From NCBI RefSeq assembly GCF_023072595.1, contig NZ_JALLGK010000009.1, positions 124,001 through 188,000 of the forward strand: DNA of 64,000 nt, in the 5' to 3' direction. Position numbers and translations under genes: made by a program. The DNA comes from Streptomyces sp. XM4193. GTDB lineage: Bacteria > Actinomycetota > Actinomycetes > Streptomycetales > Streptomycetaceae. Of this stretch, positions 18,089-25,604 are shown in pieces. Within the stretch, counting starts at the first letter, position 1. Each line of letters opens with the position of its first letter. The notes under the pieces are model-generated. The model made no database searches, had not been told where the DNA came from, and saw nothing but the letters and a program-made list of their open reading frames with translations.

Positions 18089-19246
18089 CTACAGGCCCAT
18101 GGACTTGGCGACGATGGAGCGCATCACCTCGCTGGTGCCACCGTAGATCCTGGTCACTCGGGTGTCGGCGTACAGGCGCGCGATCGGGTACTCCCGCATG
18201 TATCCGTAACCGCCGTGCAGCTGGAGACACTTGTCGATCACCCGGGCCGCCGACTCGGTGGTGAAGAGCTTCGCGGACGCGGCGTCGGCGACGGTGAGCT
18301 CGCCGGCCTCGTGCGCCTCCAGCGCGCGGTCCACGACCGCCTGCATCGCGTCGACGTCCGAACGACAGTCGGCCAGCACGAACTTGGTGTTCTGGAAGGA
18401 GGACACCGACTTGCCGAAGACGGTGCGCTCGCGGACGTACTCGGTGGCGAACCGCACCGCGGCGGCGGCCTGGGCGTACGCGCCGATGGCGATGCCGAGC
18501 CGTTCCTGCGGCAGGTTGTGGGTGAGGTACTCGAAGCCCCTGCCCTCCTCGCCGAGCAGATCGGCGACGGGCACCCGCACGTCGTTGAAGGAGAGTTCGG
18601 CCGTGTCGGAGGTCTTGAGGCCGAGCTTGTCGAGGGTGCGGCCGACGGCGTAGCCCTCGCTGGCGGTGTCCACCACCAGAATGGAGATGCCGCCCCTGCG
18701 GTCCTCGGCGGAGGCGGGGGAGGTGCGGCAGCAGACCAGCACCCGGTCCGCCTGGACGCCGCCGGTGATGAAGGTCTTGGCGCCGTTGAGCACGTAGTGG
18801 GTGCCGTCGTCCGACAGCTTGGCGGTGGTCTGCATGCCGGCCAGGTCGGAACCGGTGCCCGGCTCGGTCATCGCGATCGCCGTCATCATCTCGCCGGAGA
18901 CGAACGAGGGCAGCCAGCGCCGCTTCTGGTCCTCGTCGGCGTAGGAGAGCAGATAGGGCAGGCACAGCGCCGTGTGCACGCTGGAGCCGCCGAAGCTCAC
19001 GCCCGCGCGGGCGCACTCCTCGCTGATCACCGCGTTGAACTTGAAGCCGCTCTCGCCCGCCCCGCCGTACTCCTCGGGGACCTCGATGCCGAAGATGCCC
19101 AACTCGCCGAGCTTGCGGTAGAGGCTGCGCGGGACGAACCCCTGCTCCTCCCACTGCGGGTAGTGCGGGACGACCTCGTCGGCGATGAACTGGCGAATGG
19201 TCTGGCGGAACGCCTCGTGGTCCTCGTTGAACACAGTACGCCGCAT
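18089..19246 (-). CDS. Acyl-CoA dehydrogenase
   Basis: 385-residue FAD flavoenzyme catalysing alpha,beta-desaturation of acyl-CoA. Diagnostic motifs are AMTEPGTGSDLAGMQTTA (FAD/substrate region), RTVFGKSVSSFQNTKF and LQLHGGYGYMREYPIARLYAD, followed by RIYGGTSEVMRSIVAKSMGL at the C-terminus; the catalytic base region fits short/branched-chain members. A GGGAGAG site precedes the ATG. A symmetrical element lies 38 bases upstream. The exact substrate cannot be read from the sequence. It is the last gene before the secondary-metabolite cluster. Confidence 0.9.
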   Translation of the reverse strand: MRRTVFNEDHEAFRQTIRQFIADEVVPHYPQWEEQGFVPRSLYRKLGELGIFGIEVPEEYGGAGESGFKFNAVISEECARAGVSFGGSSVHTALCLPYLLSYADEDQKRRWLPSFVSGEMMTAIAMTEPGTGSDLAGMQTTAKLSDDGTHYVLNGAKTFITGGVQADRVLVCCRTSPASAEDRRGGISILVVDTASEGYAVGRTLDKLGLKTSDTAELSFNDVRVPVADLLGEEGRGFEYLTHNLPQERLGIAIGAYAQAAAAVRFATEYVRERTVFGKSVSSFQNTKFVLADCRSDVDAMQAVVDRALEAHEAGELTVADAASAKLFTTESAARVIDKCLQLHGGYGYMREYPIARLYADTRVTRIYGGTSEVMRSIVAKSMGL

Positions 19247-19283
19247 GGATCTCTCCCGGATGACGGTGGCAGCTTGCTCTCGG

Positions 19284-19305
19284 TGAGCGGCTAAGCGCTT
19301 GCTCA
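19284..19305. promoter_or_regulatory. Dyad upstream of the acyl-CoA dehydrogenase gene
   Basis: Outer arms TGAGC (19284-19288) and GCTCA (19301-19305) surround a perfect AAGCGCTT palindrome (19293-19300). The layout resembles operators of TetR-type fatty-acid/acyl-CoA regulators. No regulator gene is adjacent, so control would be by a distant protein. Inference from symmetry and position. Confidence 0.4.
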
Positions 19306-19445
19306 GTGAAGCTACCGACCGGTCGCCGCGCTGTCCAGGGCCGACCCCCTGCGCCGGGGCGCGTGCGGGGTGACGGCGCGGCGGGGCGGGGTGCGGACAG
19401 CGGTGGGCGCCGGAAGGGAGGGGCGGGCGCCGGAAGGGAGGCGGG

Positions 19446-20192
19446 TCAGCGCGCGGACGGGAGAGTGCCGACGAAGAGCCCCCGGAGGTTCGGCCAACCC
19501 GGGCGGAACTCCACCTCGCAGCCGGCCTCGCGGAAGGCCAGCCGGTACTCCTCCTCGGTGAAGAGGGAGTACGTCTCGTACTCGGTGAAGTCGCGGATGC
19601 CCTCGGAGTCCGCGACGGTGTAGCGCACGGTCATCCGCGAGACCCGGCCCTCGCGCACCGAGTGCGAGATCCTGCTGACCGCGCGGTTGCCGTCCTGGGC
19701 GAGCGAGGCCGAGACGAACCCGTCGGCGAACTGCTCGGGAAACCACCACGGTTCGACGATCAGCACGCCTCCCGGGGCGAGATGCCGCACCAGCGCCTCG
19801 GCCGCCGCGGCCAGTTCCGCCGTGTCCTTCATGTACCCCATGGAGAAGCACAGGCACAGGACGGCGTCGAAGCGGGTGCCGAGGTCGAAGTCCCGCATGT
19901 CGCCGGCGTGCACGGTCTGCGCGGGCAGCCGGCTGCGGGCGATCTCCCGCATGCCGGGCGAGAGTTCGAGACCGGCCACCGTTGGGAAGTGCTGCCGGAA
20001 GCTCTCCAGATGAGCGCCGGTGCCGCAGGCCACGTCGAGCAGGGACCGCGCCCGGGGCGCCTGCTCCCGGACGATCTCCGCGAACCGGTCCGCCTCGGCC
20101 TTCCAGTCGCGCCCGCGCGCGCCGTGCACGAAGTCGTAGATCGCGGCGTGGTCCTCGCTGTACGCCGTCGGCACCCGTGTTTCCGCTGCCAT
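19446..20192 (-). CDS. dTDP-aminodeoxyhexose N,N-dimethyltransferase (TylM1/DesVI/SpnS type)
   Basis: 248-residue class I SAM methyltransferase. Motif I is LLDVACGTGAHLESF (residues 51-65). The sequence closely follows sugar N,N-dimethyltransferases of macrolide pathways: IYDFVHGARGRDWKAEAD at the N-terminus, HAGDMRDFDLGTRFDAVLCL, VEPWWFPEQFADGFV and a C-terminal GLFVGTLPSAR. It would methylate the amino group of a dTDP-4-amino (or 3-amino) sugar twice. It is the last gene of the leftward operon headed by the RiPP precursor, 79 bases after the monooxygenase, and about 20 kb from the other sugar genes. With those genes it completes a forosamine-like route. Confidence 0.82.
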   Translation of the reverse strand: MAAETRVPTAYSEDHAAIYDFVHGARGRDWKAEADRFAEIVREQAPRARSLLDVACGTGAHLESFRQHFPTVAGLELSPGMREIARSRLPAQTVHAGDMRDFDLGTRFDAVLCLCFSMGYMKDTAELAAAAEALVRHLAPGGVLIVEPWWFPEQFADGFVSASLAQDGNRAVSRISHSVREGRVSRMTVRYTVADSEGIRDFTEYETYSLFTEEEYRLAFREAGCEVEFRPGWPNLRGLFVGTLPSAR

Positions 20193-20271
20193 CGCCTCTC
20201 CCGGATGTCGGTGTTCGCAGAACCGGGCGGATCGGCGAACACGGTGGTGGTGCGGCCTCGTTCGGCCCCGC

Positions 20272-21462
20272 TCAGCCGGCTGCCCGGGCCACCGCGGCCA
20301 GGGTGTCGTACCCGTAGAGCCACGCCTCCTCGCGCAGCCCGCCCGTTCCGGCGAACCCGGTGTCGCGCTCGCGCTGGCGCGGCCCGTCCGGCAGATGCAT
20401 CGCCTCGGTGCGCTCCCGCGAGGACTTCTGGAGCAGGCCGGTGCGCGGCGCGCGGACCGATGCGTACCGGCGCAGAGCCGCGGCCGGTGCGTCGGAACCG
20501 GACCGGACCAGGCAGGCGGCGAGGGCCATCGCGTCCTCGATCGCCTGGTTCGCGCCCTGGGAGGCGAAGGGCAGCATCGGGTGGGCGGCGTCCCCGAGCA
20601 CCGTGATCCGGTCGGTGGACCACCGCTCCAGCGTCGGGCGGTCGTGCAGCGCCCAGCGGCCGACGGTGCCGGCGGCGTCGAGCAGCGAGACGACCGTGCT
20701 GTTCCACCCCCGGTAGGCCGCGACTGCTTCGCCCGGTTCGGCGGTGCCGGTCCAGGACTCCTCGTGCCGCCCGTCGCCCGGGGCGGTCGCCGCGAAGCTC
20801 AGCGACCGGCCTCCGGACACCGGGTAGCAGACGCAGTGGCGGCCGGGTCCCAGCCAGATCCGGACCCGCGGCTCGTCCGCCGCCCCGGGCACCGCCTCCG
20901 CCGGGACCAGACCGCGGTAGATGAACTGGCCGGAGAACTCGGGCGCGTCCCGTGTCAGTTCGGCACGCACCGTCGAGCGGATGCCGTCCGCGCCGACGAC
21001 CACGTCCGCCTCCTCGACGGTGCCGTCCGCGAACCGCAGGACGACGCCGTCCGGCCGCTGCGCGAGCCCGCTGAGCCGGTGGCCGGTGCGCACCGAGTCC
21101 CCGGCGACCGCGAGCAGGGCTGCGTGCAGGTCGGCGCGGTGCACGGTGGTGTACGGGGCGCCGTAGCGGGCCTCGCACTCCGCGCCGAGCACGGTGCGCG
21201 AGAGCAGCCGGTCGTCGTCCCAGCGCCGGATGTCCCGGGACAGGGGACGCACGGCGCGCCGCCCGAGCGCGTCGGCCAGCCCGAGCCGGTGGAGCAACCG
21301 GACGGCGTTCGGGGCCAGTTGGAGCCCCGCGCCGACCTCCGAGAGGCGGTCCGCCTGCTCGTGCACGGTGCAGGGCACGCCGGCCCTGGTCAGTGCGGCG
21401 GCCAGGGTGAGGCCGCCGACACCGGCGCCGACGACCGCGATGCGCAGGTGGCTACTGCTCAC
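20272..21462 (-). CDS. FAD-dependent aromatic monooxygenase (salicylate/4-hydroxybenzoate hydroxylase type)
   Basis: About 396 residues. N-terminal dinucleotide-binding fold VVGAGVGGLTLA (GAGVGG at 12-17), the conserved middle segment VVVGADGIRSTVR and the FAD-ribityl motif VLGDAAHPMLPFASQGANQAIEDA identify a UbiH/PHBH-like hydroxylase. The GTG start overlaps the GriH-like stop by 11 bases and has no clear ribosome site, so translational coupling is likely; an upstream ATG at 21492 is an alternative. Downstream of the 3,4-AHBA genes, it probably hydroxylates that acid or its activated form, as the benzoate hydroxylase does in platensimycin-type pathways; decarboxylative hydroxylation is another possibility. 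Confidence 0.8.
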   Translation of the reverse strand: MSSSHLRIAVVGAGVGGLTLAAALTRAGVPCTVHEQADRLSEVGAGLQLAPNAVRLLHRLGLADALGRRAVRPLSRDIRRWDDDRLLSRTVLGAECEARYGAPYTTVHRADLHAALLAVAGDSVRTGHRLSGLAQRPDGVVLRFADGTVEEADVVVGADGIRSTVRAELTRDAPEFSGQFIYRGLVPAEAVPGAADEPRVRIWLGPGRHCVCYPVSGGRSLSFAATAPGDGRHEESWTGTAEPGEAVAAYRGWNSTVVSLLDAAGTVGRWALHDRPTLERWSTDRITVLGDAAHPMLPFASQGANQAIEDAMALAACLVRSGSDAPAAALRRYASVRAPRTGLLQKSSRERTEAMHLPDGPRQRERDTGFAGTGGLREEAWLYGYDTLAAVARAAG

Positions 21463-22564
21463 GACAGAATTCGTCGATCGGATAGCCCACATGCCGGTCC
21501 GCGGTCGGCAGATGGCCGAGGACCTTGTCGCCGGGGCGCAGTTCCGTGCTGTTGAGCACCACCGCGCCCGGCCCCAGCACCCGTACGTGCCAGTCGTCCT
21601 GGAGGATCAGGTTCACCGTCTGCCCGTTGGGGGCGATCGCGTCGACCGAGATCAGCGGCCGGGTCTCGATCTTGACCCGTCCCACCGTGACGGTCCTGGT
21701 GCGGCCCTTGGTGTCCACCGCCAGGACCTTGCTGCCCGAGGTGAGCTCGCTCAGATACTGGGTCCGGCCGCGGTCGGCCACGGTGTACGAGTGGATGGCG
21801 CCGGCGTTCACCCTGAAGGGGCGGGTGGGCATGTACGGCAGCGGATGGGTCTCGCTGACGCACAGCATCATGCCCTTGGAGTGCGAACCGACCAGGATGC
21901 CCTCGTCCTTGCCCAGGTAGGAGCAGGTGTCCACGCAGGCGCGTTCGCCCATGCCGACGTGGGCCGTCGCGGTGACCTCCAGCTCGACCAGCTCCAGCTC
22001 ACCGGTGGGGGCGATGGAGACCTGCTTGAGGGCGGTGGCGTCGCCCACCGCGCGCGCCGGCATCAACACGCCGTCGGAGCCCAGCTCCAGCACGCCGTAG
22101 ACGATCTCGGCCTCCGCCACGTCGTGGGCGAGAGTGATGAGCGTGCCGGTGGCCTCGGCCGCGGCGGCGATGACGATCTCCAGCGGGATCTTCGTCGGGT
22201 CCCGGAAGTCCAGCACGCTCCAGCGCTCGGTGTTGGCCGCCACCACGGCCTCGTCCAGGCTCTCGGCGTCGATGATCTCCACATAGCGCCCGAACTCCGC
22301 GGAGGGGTGGGCCTTCTGGGCTGCGGCCCGCTCCGCGGCGCCGCCGTGCAGGATGACGATGTCGGCGCCGCCGATGTCGTCGGGAAGCTCGCCCGGCGGC
22401 GGCAGCAGGACCTTCTTCACGGTGGGCGGCAGGTCCAGCAGCTCGGCGGGGTCGGAGGTGAGGATTCCGTCGATCCGCTGGTGCACCGCCTCCTCGACGA
22501 CGGCGTCGACCTGCTCGGCGCTCGTCGTACGAAGGTCAAGCCAGCACAGTCTCTTGGCGTTCAC
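21452..22564 (-). CDS. 3-amino-4-hydroxybenzoate synthase (GriH-type, DHQ synthase II family)
   Basis: 370 residues. Matches the archaeal-type dehydroquinate synthase II family to which GriH of grixazone biosynthesis belongs; recognisable pieces are KRLCWLDLRTTS at the N-terminus, ERACVDTCSYLGKDEGILVGS and the C-terminal VGYPIDEFCREQ. In the GriI/GriH route it turns the C7 product of the aldolase into 3-amino-4-hydroxybenzoic acid. The GTG start has GGAAGGG seven bases upstream and overlaps the preceding gene by 29 bases. Standing next to a GriI homologue makes the AHBA role much more likely than the DHQ role in aromatic amino-acid synthesis. Confidence 0.88.
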   Translation of the reverse strand: MNAKRLCWLDLRTTSAEQVDAVVEEAVHQRIDGILTSDPAELLDLPPTVKKVLLPPPGELPDDIGGADIVILHGGAAERAAAQKAHPSAEFGRYVEIIDAESLDEAVVAANTERWSVLDFRDPTKIPLEIVIAAAAEATGTLITLAHDVAEAEIVYGVLELGSDGVLMPARAVGDATALKQVSIAPTGELELVELEVTATAHVGMGERACVDTCSYLGKDEGILVGSHSKGMMLCVSETHPLPYMPTRPFRVNAGAIHSYTVADRGRTQYLSELTSGSKVLAVDTKGRTRTVTVGRVKIETRPLISVDAIAPNGQTVNLILQDDWHVRVLGPGAVVLNSTELRPGDKVLGHLPTADRHVGYPIDEFCREQ

Positions 22565-23396
22565 TGCCGCGCCCTTCCGTGATCTGATCGGGGATTGTGG
22601 CCGCACCGGGGATGCGGTCGGGAAGCCGGTGGACGACCCGGGCCACGCCGGCCGCCATCGCCCGGGGGTCGGGAGCCTGGAAGATGTTCCGCCCCATCGC
22701 CACCCCGGCCGCGCCGCCCGAGATGACGTCCCGGACGAAGTCCAGCGCGTCCTCCGAATCTCCCCGCCGCGGTCCGCCGGCGCAGACCAGCGGGATGGGG
22801 CAGGCCGAGACCAGTTCGCGCATCACCGAGGGCGGGCCCACGTACGGGGCCTTGACGATGTCGGCGCCCAGGTCGGCGGCGACGGTGACGGCGTGCGCGA
22901 CCAGTTCGGGGTCGGCCGGGTTGGTGATCTTGGGTCCCCTCGGGTACATCATGGCGAGCAGCGGCAGGTTCCACCGGTCGCAGCGGTCGGCCACCGCTCC
23001 GAGGTCGGCGATCTGCCGCTGTTCCTCCAGTGAGCCCATGTTGATGTGCATGCTGACCGCGTCGGCGCCCAGGCGCAAGGCGTCCTCCACGCCGGTCACC
23101 ATGTACTTCGCGTCCGGGTCCGGTGCGTGCGCGGTACTGGCGTTGAGGTGCAGGATCAGTGAAGTGTCGGCCAGCCGTGCGGGGTTGATGTGCCGCAGGC
23201 TGCCCTTGTGCACGATGATCGCGTCCGCCCCGCCCGCGGCGAGCTGGCCGACCAGCCGGTCCATGGTCAGACCCCTGGGGACCACGGGACCGTCACTGAT
23301 CGAGTGGTCGAGCGGAACGAGGAAGAGGCGCTGCGGGTCGTGGCGGTGGAGGCGGCGCAGCCTGAGGCCGCGGGCGAAGTGCTCGTGTGTGGTCAT
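22536..23396 (-). CDS. GriI-type aldolase: aspartate-semialdehyde plus DHAP to the AHBA precursor
   Basis: 286-residue class I aldolase of the DeoC/LacD (archaeal FBA-like) family. Characteristic segments are LFLVPLDHSISDGPV near the N-terminus, SMHINMGS, the probable Schiff-base lysine in DIVKAPYVG, and AGVAMGRNIFQAPDP at the phosphate site. In known 3,4-AHBA pathways this enzyme condenses aspartate 4-semialdehyde with dihydroxyacetone phosphate. The ATG has GGAAGG seven bases upstream and overlaps the ligase stop in an ATGA; a GTG five codons earlier lacks a ribosome site. It forms a pair with the GriH-type gene. Confidence 0.88.
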   Translation of the reverse strand: MTTHEHFARGLRLRRLHRHDPQRLFLVPLDHSISDGPVVPRGLTMDRLVGQLAAGGADAIIVHKGSLRHINPARLADTSLILHLNASTAHAPDPDAKYMVTGVEDALRLGADAVSMHINMGSLEEQRQIADLGAVADRCDRWNLPLLAMMYPRGPKITNPADPELVAHAVTVAADLGADIVKAPYVGPPSVMRELVSACPIPLVCAGGPRRGDSEDALDFVRDVISGGAAGVAMGRNIFQAPDPRAMAAGVARVVHRLPDRIPGAATIPDQITEGRGSERQETVLA

Positions 23397-25060
23397 GGCG
23401 TTCCCTTCCACGGTGGGCTGGGCCGCTTGTCCTGTTGGGTCGTGGACCGCAGGCGCGCCCTGTCGGGCTTGCCGCGTTCGGTGAGCGGCATCGAGTCCCA
23501 GAACGTGATTTCCGCCGGCGCGTGCAGTGGTGACAGGTCGGCGCTGACGTGTGCGTTGAGTCGGTCGACCAACTCGTCGACGGAGCAGGGGTGTTCGGGG
23601 TGGCGTACCACCGCCGCGTGCACGTGCTCGACGCGGTCCGCGTCCTGCACGCCGTACACGACGGCCTCGCGGACGGCGGGGTGGGCGAGGAGCGAGCGCT
23701 CCACGGATTCGGGGTGGATCTTCAGTCCGCCGCTCTTGATGACCCGGCCGTGCCGGCCGGTGAGCCGCAGGTAGCCGTACTTGTCCCAGTGGCCCAGATC
23801 GCCGCTGCGCAGCCAGCCGTCCGCCGTCTTCGCCTCCGACTCCGCCGGGCCGGAGCCGGAGAGGTAGCCGTCCATGACGGTCGGGGCCCGGACGCAGATC
23901 TCGCCGATCTCGCCCCTGGCCACCTCGCGGTCGGTGCCCGGCTCGGTGATGCGCACCCGCACCCAGGGGAACGGGCGCCCGACGGTGGGCAGGAGCTCGG
24001 GCTCCAGATGGTCCTCCGGGGTGAGGCTGCTGATGCCGCCCGCCTCGGAGGTGCCGTAGAGCTGGATGAGCGCGCCGCCGAAGACCTCGCGGGCCTCGGC
24101 GACGCGGTGGGGCGCGGCGGGTGTGCCGCTGTAGATCACGCGCCGCAGCGAGGATAGGTCGGGCCGGGTGCTCGCGGGCTCGTCGGTGAGGCGGTAGAGG
24201 TGCGGTACGGCGAGGTAGGTGTCGGTGACCCGGTGCTCGGCGATCGTCCGCAGCACCTCGGGGGCGCGGAAGTCGCGGTGCAGGATGGCGCTGCCGCCGT
24301 CGGCGAGCACCGAGTCGACCATCGGGCCGATGGTGTGGCTGACCGGTGTGACGGCGAGGAAGACCGAGGGCATGCCCGGCTCGGCGGTCCCGGGGAAGGA
24401 GCCGACGATGCTGTTCCAGACGGCGTGGGACTGGCCGATGCTCTTGGGCTCCCCGGTGCTTCCGCTGGTGAAGGTGACCACGGCCCGGTGCTCGGGCTCG
24501 TAGGGCGGGAGGCCCGACAGCCAGGCGGGGTCGGTCGGTGCGGCCGGGTCCCGGGTGGCCTCGGCGAGCACGTTCGGAATGTGTCCGGTCTCGAAGCCGT
24601 AGCCCGCCAGGCGCAGCGACTGCCCGACGCGCAGGCCCAGTTCGGCGGCGCGGGCGGCGTGTGCGGTGTCGGTGACGAGGATCGAGGCGCCGGTTTCGGC
24701 GATGACGCGTGCCTGGGTGTCCGCGGAGAGCTCCACCGCGTCGGAGCGGGGATTGGCGGAACGGAGGTGGACCACCGAGGCGCCCAGCAGGTGTGCGGCG
24801 TACCGAATTGTCAGCATCGCCTGATGATTCGGTTCTGTCAGGATTGCCACTGTCCCCTGCGCGGGCAGACCGAGCCCTCTGAGTCCCGCGACCCCCGCGT
24901 GAATGGAAAGCGCCAACTCGATATTGCTGAGCGAATGCCCGTGAGTGCGGATTGTGGTTTGGGGCTTTTGTCGTGCCAAGCGCCGCAGAATCCGGTGGAC
25001 ATAGCTCTCATGCCCTGTCGAGGAGGCTTTCACGTCTTCGATCGGGAACGTCATGGACAT
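23393..25060 (-). CDS. Aryl/acyl-AMP ligase
   Basis: 555-residue ANL-superfamily adenylating enzyme. The phosphate loop TFTSGSTGEPKS is at 196-207; other core motifs are LYGTSEAGG, DGWLRSGDLGHWDKYGYL and the C-terminal PLTERGKPDR with the catalytic lysine. Likely role: activation of 3,4-AHBA or a derivative as adenylate or CoA ester for attachment to the peptide or sugar. No carrier protein or amide synthase is seen nearby, so the acceptor step is unexplained. The start at 25060 has no clear ribosome site; ATG 25054 is an alternative. It follows the precursor gene in the same operon, after a large hairpin. Confidence 0.8.
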   Translation of the reverse strand: MSMTFPIEDVKASSTGHESYVHRILRRLARQKPQTTIRTHGHSLSNIELALSIHAGVAGLRGLGLPAQGTVAILTEPNHQAMLTIRYAAHLLGASVVHLRSANPRSDAVELSADTQARVIAETGASILVTDTAHAARAAELGLRVGQSLRLAGYGFETGHIPNVLAEATRDPAAPTDPAWLSGLPPYEPEHRAVVTFTSGSTGEPKSIGQSHAVWNSIVGSFPGTAEPGMPSVFLAVTPVSHTIGPMVDSVLADGGSAILHRDFRAPEVLRTIAEHRVTDTYLAVPHLYRLTDEPASTRPDLSSLRRVIYSGTPAAPHRVAEAREVFGGALIQLYGTSEAGGISSLTPEDHLEPELLPTVGRPFPWVRVRITEPGTDREVARGEIGEICVRAPTVMDGYLSGSGPAESEAKTADGWLRSGDLGHWDKYGYLRLTGRHGRVIKSGGLKIHPESVERSLLAHPAVREAVVYGVQDADRVEHVHAAVVRHPEHPCSVDELVDRLNAHVSADLSPLHAPAEITFWDSMPLTERGKPDRARLRSTTQQDKRPSPPWKGTP

Positions 25061-25145
25061 CCGTTCAGGTGCAGCACTGCGAGCGGCGGTGCGATCGCTT
25101 ATCGCCGTTCACGCGGGGCTGTGCCGGTACGCGGGGATCCTGCGC

Positions 25146-25191
25146 GCGCCTGTGCGCCGCGGAACCCGCGGGTGTGCAGGCGCACAGGCGC
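25146..25191 (-). terminator. Large hairpin between precursor and ligase genes (attenuator or partial terminator)
   Basis: Perfect 13-base arms GCGCCTGTGCGCC (25146-25158) and GGCGCACAGGCGC (25179-25191) enclose a 20-base loop that can itself pair through CGCGG/CCGCG. It starts 19 bases past the precursor stop and lies 86 bases before the ligase start, with no T-run. Such elements are common after RiPP precursor genes, where they keep the precursor mRNA more abundant than downstream enzyme mRNA. Partial readthrough is inferred. Confidence 0.7.
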
Positions 25192-25210
25192 ACAGTTCAC
25201 TGCTCAGAGA

Positions 25211-25384
25211 TCAGCAGCAGCAGCAGGACGAAGAGGAGGAGGAGGAGGAGCAGCAGCTGGTGTCGCCGCTGGACGCGCCCATCTCGGGCAGCGCGACGCC
25301 GTCGGCGACCTCCAGGGTCTCCATCTCCTCGATGTCGAACGAAGCAAACAGGTCGTCGGTGTTCGTCGCGGTGGAAATGCTCAT
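25211..25384 (-). CDS. Thiopeptide-type RiPP precursor peptide with Ser8-Cys4 core
   Basis: 57 residues. The acidic leader contains LFASFDIEEMETLEVADGV and then ALPEMGASSG, closely resembling thiopeptide leaders. The C-terminus is T42-S43-C44-C45, eight serines (46-53) and four cysteines (54-57), then TGA. The ATG has GGAG eight bases upstream. A likely core is S43-C57: the invariant S-C start for the pyridine, S53 as the second dehydroalanine, giving a 29-membered ring and a C54-C57 tetrathiazole tail. Ser in between would become oxazole or dehydroalanine. It is first in a leftward operon with AHBA genes and is divergent from a flavin monooxygenase. Too short for many gene finders and the longer upstream frame is unlikely to be used. 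Confidence 0.88.
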   Translation of the reverse strand: MSISTATNTDDLFASFDIEEMETLEVADGVALPEMGASSGDTSCCSSSSSSSSCCCC

Positions 25385-25604
25385 CGCGATTTCTCCTTCA
25401 GTGGGAGTTTCACCAGCGGGTATGCTGGGTGGTGGCATCTTTACGGGTTCTTCACGCGCGCGGCAATCCGTCGGAGAGCAGCGCTGACATTTATCACGGG
25501 CTTGATTTTCACAGTCGGAACCTTGCCCTCCGCAACTGCCGGGTTCCACGGTGTTCGCACACGGCGCGGCGTCGCTGTCTGTTCATGAATGGAGACCGAG
25601 GGAC
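25385..25604. promoter_or_regulatory. Divergent promoter region of precursor and monooxygenase genes
   Basis: 220 bases, locally AT-richer (25430-25530) than the surroundings, between two divergent starts. It must contain both promoters. I could not pick -35/-10 pairs with confidence; TTGATTTTCA (near 25503) and a TGATAAAT read on the minus strand (near 25495) are candidates. Confidence 0.4.

Noticed and set aside
21452..22564. Dehydroquinate synthase of the shikimate pathway
   Set aside because: The DHQ synthase II family is not used for shikimate synthesis in Streptomyces, and pairing with the GriI-type aldolase points to 3,4-AHBA.
20272..23396. AHBA genes as an independent grixazone/phenoxazinone cluster
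   Set aside because: No GriE/GriF-like tyrosinase or phenoxazinone synthase is present, and the genes are embedded in the precursor operon with a ligase.
25385..25549. Upstream extension of the precursor frame giving a 112-residue Cys-containing protein
   Set aside because: The extension has no ribosome site and odd composition, while ATG 25384 has GGAG at proper spacing and starts a typical thiopeptide leader.
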